A stretch of DNA of 64,000 nt from Clitopilus passeckerianus (Eukaryota; Basidiomycota; Agaricomycetes; Agaricales; Entolomataceae). The position numbers and the translations under genes were made by a program. Below are positions 43,601 through 53,325 of this stretch, piece after piece (the first letter of the stretch is position 1; each line of letters starts with the position of its first letter). The stretch lies in contig CALYLX010000159.1 in NCBI GenBank assembly GCA_944990035.1, positions 62,001 through 126,000 on the forward strand, in the 5' to 3' direction. The notes below the pieces were generated by a model, which saw only the letters and a list, made by a program, of their open reading frames with translations, was not told the origin of the DNA and made no database searches.

Positions 43601-46505
43601 GGTAAAGAAAGCTGACAACACCCTTGACATGAAAAGGACGAGACAGATGCCAATGTGCAAATGTGTTTTGGAATCCAACACACTCTCCATTGGACGTGCC
43701 GTGGTTGTGGTTATCAATGTGAAGAACCAGCAACTGAGCGTCCAAAGCAACCACTCCGAATCCATAGTGATGACCTTGCTGGTGTCCGTCACAAAACTGG
43801 ATCCCAGGACATCAGTATTAATGACTGCTTTTTACGCTGGATTCCACGGCGACGGATAGGATCTCAGAAGGGAACAACAGCGCTTCATCTCCTGGCTCCC
43901 ACATCGTGCTCACGCTGTACTCAAGGGACAATGTCAGTTGAGAGCATCACAACTTCCTGGCCACAGTTCCTCCATGTACGCCCGGAACACATTGTACCTA
44001 ATGAGGAAGTATGGAAGAGTGTCCCCCACGTCTGTTTCCCTCCGACACTGGCAATTCCAGGGGAAGGAAACCCCGGCAATTCAGTGCATTACATCCTTGT
44101 TGGCCATGTGTTGGCACAGGAGAATCATTTCAACTCAGAGATCTTCGCAGGTGGAGAATTGAAAAAGTACGATGACAATATCAACTCCAAGCTTGTCCCC
44201 TCAAAAGTTCCTTACACCGAAACTCATCGACTGGTATACTATTATCTTTATTCTCGACAATCAGAGACCTCCATTGTGAGTTCTCTGTTCGTTTCTGTGT
44301 ATTCCTGTCTGCTAACCGATGTTAAAAAGACTTCACGAGCAAAACATGATATTGAGACAGACTACTTCGAACTCCCATCGCCACACTCTCCTCCCATTAA
44401 CCTTATGGACCCTCAGGATAACAGAGAAAAGGACGCTTCCGCTGCATTGAAGCAGACCAATTTGCCGCAGTCCAAGCCGCCAACAAGGGCGTCAACCCCT
44501 TGGTCCGATCGTGGCAGTTCTCCGGTCGGGGATAGTAGAGGTATGCTGCCTAGCACGGTGCTCCTCAACTGCATTGTCTGCAATACGAGGGAGACAATAG
44601 ATTCTAACACAGCTTATGGTGACTTCACCTTGATTGTATGCGCCATGTGTAAAGAGTACTCCCATGACAAATGTATGCGCAAGAATGGGTATATCAAGAT
44701 CCCATGGGAATACACAACTGGGGCCGCATGGTGTTGTCCCGAATGCTCTGACAAGGGTGGACTATGGGATGTCCGACTGTAAGTGTAACATCAGAGTCAG
44801 TAGTATACTTTCGGTACTGAGATACTTCTAGGCTGGGTCGCTTTCTCTTTTTCCCACTGATTCTGGAGAACAACTCTTTGGATCGTCTTTTCCCGGCCAG
44901 AGTTGATTCGAGGGATGGGGATACCGTCTATTTAGAATGGTATGATGGCAATGTCTACACTCCAGACTACCCACGCCCATAGCAGATGGTGTTCACGAAG
45001 ACGATGGAGGAATGCTTAAAGGTTTACCTCCAAGCACAGGACTTTCACCCGTTTCATGAGGTAAGAATCTCAATGAATGTTATACTGAATACACCAACAT
45101 GTCTATACTAGGCTGGGACATGCAAAATTATCTGGCCATTACGCCTCGTAGAGGATGCTGCTGAGCAACATGGTTATTCAAATGCTGATGTTGCCGCGGT
45201 CCTGGATGACGCTAAGCCAAGAATCGTTCAAATACTGACAAGAGTACAGCCACACCCAATATTGGGCCTTCTGGATGAATGGGTGAGCGAAAGAAAGACT
45301 ATGGACTCGCTGGAACGCGAGACATCTTTTAGCACGGATCGGTTCATCCTACACACCTTTCGCGGTGATGATTCTCTCACGGAAGCAAGGATTTCGGAGG
45401 TTGCACTCGAGCTTGAGCGCTTCTATGGCCCAAAGAAGCCTTACAGCATTGGAGTTCTCATACAGGTCGCAGCAATCCTGTTCAAACTTGCCCTTACACG
45501 CTACTATCTCGGCCAAACGCCAGACCAAGATGGGGACATCTTCAAGTTATCAATTACCCCAATATCTTCCACTACGGTATCAAGACTCCACCGTGTTCTC
45601 ACACTACCTGAACAGGCCCTTGCGGCTATTCGGGGATCTGATGATTCCAGGTCGTATCTTCCCCCGGGCTTCAGGTCAATTGAGGGTCAGACACCCATAC
45701 TACATGTTATGATTTTGCTTACATGTTTCTCCTTACATACCCCGGCCCGCTTACCTATGCACGATTACTCACATATGCTGCGCATCACTGCGCATTTTTC
45801 ATCTTTTTCCATGCTTACTCCGCATCTCTCACGATCGTGAGAGACTTATACCTTATCTGACTCTTTCTGACTCGCATCAAGTCATACTGACTCATGTACT
45901 TACTCATCATGCTGCGCATGACTCATTACTTACTCAGCATGCTGCGCATGCGCTATATTTAGAACTACTAGATAGGTATATAAACCTGTACCATTTGGTC
46001 AAGGCTCCTCAGCTTGACCTAGGCAATCTACCTAACTGCTTAGTTCTCTACTTCGCCTTTAAGTCCCTTGCTTTGTCAATCTCACCAGGTCGTCAGTACA
46101 GCCGCAGCTGCTGACAAATCTCTGTCTTTGTTTATCAAAGACATCGAGCGTAAACAGTATTACCTAAGTTGTTAGGCTCTGCCTTAACACTACAGATTGA
46201 GAAGTCAAGCTCGCTTCTTCAAGATGCCTCACCTGCCATGGTGTTTACACCTATGGGTCAGAAGCATGTGTGGAGTAGTGATCCCACCATGCGGCTTTCC
46301 GTATCTGGACTGGCGAAACTTACATTAAAGTTGCCAGCAAAGGTGCAGCTGCACCCGTAAGTGTCCACTTTTGAATGCCACTGTTTCAGTTCACTGACAG
46401 CAACACAGCTCTAAACCAACCAGAAAGAGAAAAAGGCATTCACCAGACAAACCACCCCCCTCAAGTCACCGCATGGGCTTGAGAAAGCGCACGAAGGCAC
46501 CATGA
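40688..46505 (+). pseudogene. MULE transposase fused to USP-like protease, PHD-like finger and Tudor-like segment
   Basis: Exons 40688-40856, 40906-42389, 42449-43004, 43052-43572, 43637-44275, 44330-44778, 44832-45060, 45112-46356 (LTR inside) and 46409-46505. All phases agree, and with the LTR removed the gene has 1,633 codons. Order: proline-rich N-terminus; GCM/WRKY-type zinc finger (about 230-330: C-x5-C-x2-C, C-T-N-C, H-S-S-H); DDE transposase with D482/D484 (V-T-D-G-D-H-T-F), D554 (V-M-D-F-S-G-S-Q) and E698 (S-N-P-V-E-H-S-H); ubiquitin-specific-protease-like domain with C809 (G-P-N-S-C-F-W-D), C-x2-C pairs, H1074 (E-N-H-F-N-S) and D1089 (K-Y-D-D-N); PHD-like cysteines (about 1204-1265); S-R-D-G-D-T-V-Y-L-E-W-Y-D-G resembling a Tudor strand pair; basic tail. 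In-frame TGA at 43300 and TAG at 44980 inactivate it. Confidence 0.8.
45705..46189 (+). mobile_element. Solo LTR nested in the MULE gene
   Basis: 485 bp beginning TGTTA and ending TAACA (inverted termini), flanked by perfect 5-bp duplications CTACA at 45700-45704 and 46190-46194. It contains a TATA box (TATATAAA at about 45978) and repeated GCTGCGCATG palindromes (45777, 45910, 45940). No internal retroelement sequence or second LTR adjoins, so it is the product of LTR-LTR recombination. It interrupts the codon sequence P-I-L-Q; excising LTR plus one CTACA restores the frame. Confidence 0.92.
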
Positions 46506-46854
46506 GGGCTTTTTCATTGAGGATCGTGTCGCGCACAGCCACATGGCCAAAACTCGAAGTCTACCCAAGAGTCTAACACACCTTCGAATAATTGTTCTGC
46601 ATTTGTAACACATTATCTCGCCAAAACACAGATATATACATGCAGTAGTATAGCTATAGGATACATATAAATCATAAAATCTTGTTATTTGCCTGGCCAA
46701 TTAGCCTCGCCATTTGTTTTGGTGATGGTGCCCGTCCATTAGTGTATCCCCAAGCTTCTGGTAATAATTATGGCATATAAATAGCACCCCCAGATTACAA
46801 GGGCCGCCGTACCCGTAGGTAGTACTATCTAGAGCTTAAATCAAAAAGTTGCGG

Positions 46855-46995
46855 TCAAGTTACCTGCAAAAGTAACTTGAAAGTAACTTCAAGTAACTTT
46901 GTCAAGTTAACTTGGCGCTAACTTTGGCGCGGCAAGTTATTAAGTAAGCGACAAAGTTACTTTGTCGCATTGGCCAAGTTAACTTGTACTGACTT
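46855..46995. repeat. Internal AAGTTACTT repeat cluster
   Basis: Dense runs of AAGTAACTT, AAGTTAACTT and complements downstream of the MULE gene. It may be the true right terminus, an internal binding array, or the end of a second related element. Confidence 0.65.
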
Positions 46996-46999
46996 ACTT

Positions 47000-47640
47000 G
47001 GGCCATACCCAGGTCGCAGACACACTACACCAAATATCATTGCATTGAAAGCTAGTGATACTGTGTACACAATACTGTGGTACCCTTTGAGTGATCATTA
47101 AAGATGCCTTCTCGTACATGTAGAGGTAGTGTGGGACCGAAAATGTGCGGAAATGAATACAGTCCATTCAAGTTGGTGGCACGGTGAGTTCTGATGCAAC
47201 TATATTACTGACTTCGTCTCCTTACTGCCTCTCCAACAAATATATCCAGCATGCAATACACCCAAGCAAATAATCCGGGACTGGCCACAAACCCGCTGGC
47301 ACTCCCTGTACTAGTCAAGTGCAAGTATAGTGGACTCGGACTCAGATCGAACTCTGTCCTTTGATTTGCACCCTTCCTGTGCAAAAGCAACTGCCCAGCT
47401 GTCGGAAAGTGATCTCCCGTCACCAAAGAACACACTCAGCCTTCAGGGATGTCCCGTCTGAGATGACGATCCGAGTCGGCAGCAAGACTGGCAGAGCTGG
47501 ATCAATTGAAGCTCCGCAGGGACACTGACTATTGACAACGCCCACGGCAGGGAGCAGCAAGCTAAATATAGTTCTTATAAGTTGTAAACGGCTTCTACGA
47601 GCCTTACAATGGTCCCGATATTTGTGTGGTCGAGGGAAGA
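47000..47640. other. Region between two repeat clusters, no gene
   Basis: One minus-strand frame of 76 codons (47435-47205) without motifs. Could be non-coding interior of the MULE or an unrelated insertion. Confidence 0.35.
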
Positions 47641-47649
47641 CCGTTGGAG

Positions 47650-47775
47650 TTGCAAGTTAGTTTGGTCGCAAGTAAAGTAAGGCTGCCGAGGATATGCCGA
47701 AAGTTATCTGCTAAATTCTGGCACGTGAAAGTTACCCAAGTAACTTGAAGTTAGTGCCGAAAGTTACTTTATTCG
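47650..47775. repeat. Right subterminal repeat cluster of the MULE
   Basis: AAGTTAGTTTGG, AAAGTTACCC, AAGTAACTT and GCCGAAAGTTACTTT words. The last one, reversed, matches the left-end AAAGTAACTTTTCG at 39930, consistent with inverted termini. It is followed by GAAAACCGG, which also occurs at the left end (39902). Confidence 0.6.
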
Positions 47776-47830
47776 CACTCGAAAACCGGCCGAGCACCGG
47801 ACCGGTTAGCATAGACCTCTGAATTAAAGC

Positions 47831-48510
47831 CCCACCCATTTCTCATGTCTCTTGGAAGAAATGACACTTCTCGCTGTGTCGTACCTCGTATGCTCGACGC
47901 CCAAGGAGGGTGATGTTATTCGAGGTATGTTTGTTGACGGCTTTGAACTGACAAGATCTGCTTACTGACTCACTACTCGAGCCGGCTAACTCGTGAATAT
48001 AAAGGACCAGAAATCCCCTACAGGAGGGCGGGAGAAAGAGCAGTACGAGCTTTTCGACAGCACAATCCCTGCCTAGGTGGGACCAATTGATTGATTTCTA
48101 AGAAACACAGTTCGGGTTCGGGACCTGGACGCGGCTCCGCTTACTTTATCTAGAATGACCGACCAGGCTCCAGGAGTTTGTTTACTCACTTCAATACGCT
48201 TGTAATGTGCTACTTCTTTGAAATCTTGTTCTTCCGTTAACGTCAGTGGCGATAGGCCAGGAGAACTGAGGGCCATGCATGCGTCTTCGGTAAAGACATC
48301 GAACTGAGGGCTCAAGCATCTTAAGGCTCGTAAAGACTCGGACGATATTTGGTTCCCCGATTCCCATGATCCCAGGGAACCAAACGTTGGTGTATTCTTT
48401 ACACTTCATTGTACATATCCTAACCAACGAATCCCATTATAGCTTCTTGACGCTCGCAAAGAGAACAACTGGTACACGGGGTGATAGGATATAAAGTTTT
48501 AGATAGCCAT
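47831..48510 (+). repeat. Duplicated block, copy 1 (partner at 54496-55510)
   Basis: GTCGTACCTCGTATGCTCG, GAGGTATGTTT, AACTCGTGAATAT, GCGGCTCCGCTTACTTTATC and GGTGTATTCTTT landmarks occur in the same order in both blocks with moderate divergence and a roughly 250-bp size difference. No complete gene is resolved in either; a short ATGACCGACC start after the Tudor-free spacer is seen in both. Confidence 0.65.
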
Positions 48511-48549
48511 GGCCTTAGGGGGATGCATGTATGCCAATCTTTTTGTTGC

Positions 48550-50090
48550 AAAATGCAAGTTATGACTCGGAAGTTCATAGAGAGCGAGATCCAGAGATGC
48601 TCAGGTTGGTGACTAAAATATCACAAGGCAACCTGACTAAGATTCGATGGGAGAAGGGAAACCGAGTGGTTCAAAGCCGCAGGCGCAGCAAGAAAGATAA
48701 GATAGATGCATAGTGATTGTCCGACATAATAGTATCCACAGAGAATTAATGAAAGTCATATACTAAGATGCGACTACAAGATTCAGTCCATACAGGCCCA
48801 CATTCATCCTGAGAATTCATTACCAAAGGATTCGAGCTTCGAGGAAAGTCCGTTTGTCCTGGAAAGTCGATAGAATGGCTCAGTTCCGTGCTTTGACATC
48901 AGGACGAACGAAATGTAGCTGGGGATACTCACGGGTAACGGGGGGGCGCAGCACTTGCATTTGCCTGTAGTTGTAACTGGGCCATTCTGAACTCATGATC
49001 CTGCTTCTGCTTTGCAAGTTGAAGTTGTACTACGGCCCGGGAATAATCCATCAGTGAATCTAGAATGTGAGGAGTTGCGACTATCAAGTGGCATGGGTAA
49101 ACTCACGCTCGTGGTCTTTGCTCTTAAAGACAATGCTTCTTCCGACAACTCTCAGAGAGCTAGTGATAGTGAGCCCATCTACGTTATTTAACGCATCTAT
49201 AGGGAGTGCTGTAGGACAAAATACGTCAGTAACTGTCCCCATCTCGATGTGATAAGGCATACACTGAACGCGATTGGCCTCGTACATCTGCAACTTGAGA
49301 TCCTCCATATCCTCCTTGGTATCACCGACTTCATAGAGGGCCTCAGCGCCGATAAAGGCCAAAGGGCCTTGAGTGATGACATCCTTGCCGCCATTTGCAA
49401 TTCGATTAGCAGCTAAGTCTGCCTGCGTGATACGAGTGCTTGATCCATGCGCACTAGCGTTGCATGAGCCGGAATCTCCGTCGGCGGCAGCCTCAGGCTG
49501 AGCGTTGAGAGATCCACTTTGAGTTTGGCGCTTGTTGGGGTACGTATTGGAGGTGGGGTGACGAGCTCCATTGGAGTAACGCAGGTCGTACTGGTCTTGC
49601 GGACCATTGGCATAAGGACGACGATCGCGGTTATTGCCACGGGCACCCGGAGACTGGGACATCTTGTTCAAGGCGAAAAGAGAGAAACGTAAGGTTGCGA
49701 GATAAGCGGTGGAGCGGTAAAGTTTGGGCGTCAGGGGTAGATTAGATGTGGAAGTTTATCTTCTCGACTGTCCTTTTATATCCGAGCCAATAGCTGTTAG
49801 GGCGAAGGTGGCTGCGCTCGCTCTCATCCCCGAGTCAAAAGGGACAAAATATTCTAGCTATCGCTTCCGAGACGGTGAACGTCCAGTCGTTGAGGGAGTA
49901 CGAGTTGTGCCAGATTGACCATATTCAGACAATAGCTGTCGAGCGGCCTGATGGTTCTCTGGGAAGGCAGTGTTGCATGTCTGCGTCGTCCAGGGTCAGG
50001 TGAACATTGCTAAACAGCTAGCCGAGTGATACATGCCTCGTGTTGCGAGTTTCACAGCAGCTGGTACCTGGCAGGAAATGGGAATGTTTC
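48550..50090. repeat. Segmental duplication block, copy 2 (partner at 32470-34070)
   Basis: Same orientation as its partner. Near identity is restricted to the gene and its introns; flanks differ more, with indels such as the AAGGC insertion before the start codon (49665-49670). Confidence 0.85.
48804..49671 (-). CDS. Lineage-specific family protein, copy 2 of a near-identical pair
   Basis: Exons 49671(or 49662)-49107, 49059-48933 and 48858-48804; introns of 47 and 74 bp at the same positions as copy 1. Start choice: 49662 matches the start of the partner (MSQSPG..), while 49671 adds M-N-K. Protein differences from the partner include V/A in the N-terminal P-G-(V/A)-R-G and two changes near S-(T/I)-V-F-(Q/K)-S-K. 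Same features: Q/N/S-rich N-terminus, N-N-V-D-G-L-T-I-T motif, Q/L-rich helix in exon 2. Intact. Confidence 0.8.
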
Positions 50091-50099
50091 GTTAGGGGA

Positions 50100-50640
50100 G
50101 GCTTGCAGAACAAGGTATCCGTTGCAATTGTGGGCGCGAACGAGGTTGGACAATAGTAATTCGTAGAAAGTTAGATGTCGAGACAATCATAGAATTTGGA
50201 GTAAGTAATGCGAGTTGTCAACAAAGATCATTGCATCGCTTTGAGTTGCCGTAAAGATGGGATCGGATATTTGCGGACCCACAAGAGCAATGTGGACGCT
50301 GATGGGCTCTTGTAGGTCCAACAAAGACGTTAGCCATTCTATTTATCACGCCGGCTAATGCTCTTGGGCCCAACAGAGAATCTGATTGTTGAAGCTCGTG
50401 AAAGTTCCAGAGGAAGCGTCAGGCGAGTAGGCAACATCGCCTGTCCGTTGACCTCTGTTTGGCACTCCCTCTGGTGACAAACACATACAGCCCATCCCAA
50501 CAATCGCTTGTACCTCTCCGTCGTCAATACAGAACGCACAATCACCTTCCCTCTGTGGTACAAAGACCGGCCTTCTGACCTCGCGTCGATGAATATATGC
50601 TTCCTCGAGTACGATTTAATCTAAAACTGGACCTCTGTAT
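50100..50640. other. Intergenic, nothing recognised
   Basis: Lies between the divergently arranged family genes at 48804 (minus) and 51049 (plus), so it should hold both promoters. No clear core elements visible. Confidence 0.35.
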
Positions 50641-50644
50641 GTGG

Positions 50645-51872
50645 TCGGGAGGCGACCGTCACTGACGCCGATGGCTGTTGTTCTCGTGGGTCCGACAATG
50701 AGGCAGCCCTTATGGAGATCTTTGCAAACTCGCCCTCAGCAATAATTACATGGAACGACACCGGTAGGCGTCTATTGCATTTCTTGGCAACCGTTTACTG
50801 ATTTACTACGCCACTGTAGCATTGTTTTGTCTAATGCTGGGCGAACGGGCTTGTGCAAGACTCAGCTGACCCCCCGACGACGGAAATGCGCCGATGTACG
50901 TTCTCCGAGTCATCTCCCGGGCCACAGTCTGACAGCTGTGTTCACAGCCCCTTGGCCAGAAAAGTCGACCATGCCTACCGGGTTGAGCTAAATAGACCTT
51001 TCGTCCAGGTGGTTGCAACCTGCCTCTCTGGTATTTGCTTGGACTACGATGGCACTTCCAAATGGCTCGACACCTTCCGGCAGCTCCGGACCTCCCCCGT
51101 TTCGTGTAGTCACCAACGGGAGCAACATGTTTCTGAGCGGTCAGGTCACCGAGGTTTATGGCGAGATCATAGACGTATGCGCTAGCGAATATCAGAAGAA
51201 TGGTATTCCGCCAACAGGCCAAGTCTGTAAGTGCTACCTATCACTTCGTGAATGCTCCAAGCTCACACCATGAATAGCGCCGCCCGACTTCATGAATGGT
51301 TGCAGCAATGTCGATTTTTATGGAGGGACGTTTATAACGGCAGGGAGGAAGATCACGATCACCAGCGACCCACAACCAGCCTCAGCTCCAAGTTTGGCGC
51401 ACGCTCCTCCCCAAGCTCCAATCGCTGCTCGCAGTCCTTACCTTTGGGCGCAACCATCCGCTACTTCTCTCCAAGGTCACCCTACAAGAACTAGAGGTTC
51501 CAGCGAAAATGGCGTCCTCCAGGCCTCAAATCCGCAGAATATCCCGGATCCTCAGGCCGATACAAACGGCATGCCTTGTCTTTCTTTTCGTGAACACTCA
51601 CTCACCCAGTGACAGACGTAACGTCATACCCATCGCCTTCCTCATCGACGGAAACCATTATGTGGGCATTCCGTTCCATCCGCCATATACCATTACTAAC
51701 GTCCTACCGTTGTAGGTTACCTGAGAGAGGTTCCGGTAATAATTGTCGGTCGTGGCAACACAGACAAGGAGCCTACCGACCTGTGGATCCCAAGTCGAAG
51801 GGTTTGGCGATGTGGAAGGCAACGGAAGATATGAAGGCGTACGGGATTAATCCATTTCTACCGCAGAAGTGA
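50645..51872 (+). repeat. Segmental duplication block, copy 2, with a chimeric 5' edge
   Basis: From 50690 it matches 38524-39721. The bases just before (about 50645-50690, G-R-E-A-T-V-T-D-A-D-G-C-C-S-R-G-S-D in frame) match the end of the gene at 36343 instead (about 37558-37605). In copy 1 those two pieces lie 0.9 kb apart, so the block joins sequence from two places. Confidence 0.65.
51049..51872 (+). CDS. Lineage-specific GG-motif family protein, 223 residues (GC-AG intron)
   Basis: Exons 51049-51226, 51278-51568, 51616-51661 and 51716-51872, with introns of 51, 47 and 54 bp and phases 1, 1, 2, total 224 codons. Protein begins MALPNGSTPSGSSGPPPF, has G-Q-V-T-E-V-Y-G-E-I-I-D-V, then the family motif N-G-C-S-N-V-D-F-Y-G-G-T-F-I-T-A-G, a Pro/Ala/Ser-rich linker and a terminal exon G-L-A-M-W-K-A-T-E-D-M-K-A. 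Intron 2 would start with GC instead of GT (GCATGC at 51569); the paralogue has GT. If it is not spliced, the protein ends early at about 51610 after H-S-L-T-Q. Function unknown. Confidence 0.65.
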
Positions 51873-52198
51873 TTTCGTCGCTTTGTCGGGACGTCTGTTG
51901 AGGAGGAATTTCAGTTCTCATGATCGTGGTTTCACTTGGGACCCTATTGTACATTTCCTACTGTGCCTTGGCATATCACTCGTTTTGAATACCGGATTAT
52001 GTTAGATGATATACAATACCCATTTTGACCTTCACCTCGACGTTGAACGTTCTGTTCTGCGAAAGTACCATATCTGGCAAATCGGAAGTACGGCACGAAT
52101 GGAATCACTAGGCCATTACAGCATCTTGACGAATAACGGTCTCAAGAAATCCAAACAGCCGTGGTCTTTCCCGAGAAAACGTAAATACCAACTTGGAA

Positions 52199-52800
52199 TT
52201 AGGGAGATGTATATCCTTCGAATGTGTTTATGCAAATTCGATGATATGGGATTAGTTGATTTAAATCATGAGAATTCTCAGAGGCCTCATAAATGACGAA
52301 TATGATAGGAGTAATGAGACGAACAATCGGCAAACCAGCGCCCACTGAGGTCGAACAGAATGCTTCGTAGGTGGCACGTCTTCTTTTCGACGAGTCCGCC
52401 AATAAAGGTCAGATTAGTTTCGGAGTGAAAAGAAGACGGACATGAGGAACATACTACAGCAGGAGTTTCGATCTCTTCGGGTCCTTCTTTCAGCTTCCAT
52501 CAGGCGTTCAGACTGTCCAGCACGGTCTGTAATTGGGTTGGAAATCAGTCGCAAGTCCAAGACATGGAGTTGAGCCGACCAAAGTGTAGAGCCGGCCAAG
52601 CGGTAGCGGAAATGCAACATAAATTGTACTGCCAACAGGAAACGCGTATGAGTCATGGATTGAAAAGTAGGGAGAGATTTCGAACCATAACTGGCAAGGC
52701 TGAGGATAGAAAAGAGCTGGGTTGAGGCTTTAAGATACCCCGGGACAGAACCGCTGAAGAGCGCCGTTAGCAGAGGTTGATGAATAATGGCCAACTATTA
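52199..52800 (-). pseudogene. 3' fragment of a DUF6534-type membrane protein gene
   Basis: Reads S-I-L-S-L-A-S-Y, then the end of the membrane region (L-P-L-G-R-L-Y-T-L-type codons) and the C-terminal tail G-L-P-I-V-R-L-I-T-P, each aligning with 56470-55860 of the full gene downstream, including the positions of introns. The segment encoding G-F-E-T-G-I-P-A-T is missing and nothing matching the first five helices precedes it. It is a 5'-truncated duplicate. Confidence 0.7.
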
Positions 52801-53325
52801 GGTTACGAGTCTGGAGGTTACGACAGCGAGTTCTTTTTCCTTGAGGTTACTACGCGGTCGTCTGCATCAGTTCATCACTTACGTTTCCGCTCCCTCGTTC
52901 GTTCGGTTGTCATCCTGTTCAAAGCCGATGCACTGCCGTCGTCAAAGTGATGTCATATGCCCACAAATGGTATACAAACACATGGTGCACCCGTCGCCTA
53001 TCGTTCGGCAAAGGTTGCCGCTGATCTCGGTGCGTCACGGTCTTTCGGTTACGAGGATGGAGTGGATACTCCATTGAGTTCTTTCCAGCGTCCAAAGTTC
53101 CAAAACTTTACAATATTTTTGCTTGTTTGTAATTGGTATTTCTCTAATTTCGATTGGTCCATAAACTCATAATTTGCCTTTTATGGGTGCTTAAGTCTCG
53201 TGTGAATACATCACTAGGTTAAGTCGATTTCTTGATCCTTAGCTAATTTTTTATCTATACACAGTAATTTTCCTGTGATCATCAATCATTGCATCACCTC
53301 AATCCTTTCCTTTCGTCAACTACGG

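Larger units (their letters stand above)
39892..47813 (+). mobile_element. Mutator-like (MULE) transposon with fused protease gene, inactivated
   Basis: About 7.9 kb containing a single large gene (40688-46505). Clusters of AAGTTACTT-type words and their complements lie near both ends (39920-40035 and 47650-47775), with a third at 46855-46995, as expected for subterminal transposase-binding repeats. Candidate borders: GACCTCCGAGTT (39880-39891) and GACCTCTGAATT (47814-47825) match 10 of 12 as an aged target duplication. The adjacent termini share only short ACCGG-rich similarity in inverted orientation, so the exact ends are tentative. A solo LTR is nested inside. It separates the family-gene pseudogene at 38900 from the block beginning at 47831. 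Confidence 0.65.

Noticed and set aside
47320..47415. Possible minus-strand tRNA-like sequence (GTTCGATCTG with nearby stems)
   Set aside because: The B-box core deviates, stems do not close and no terminator follows; weaker than the sequence at 9329.
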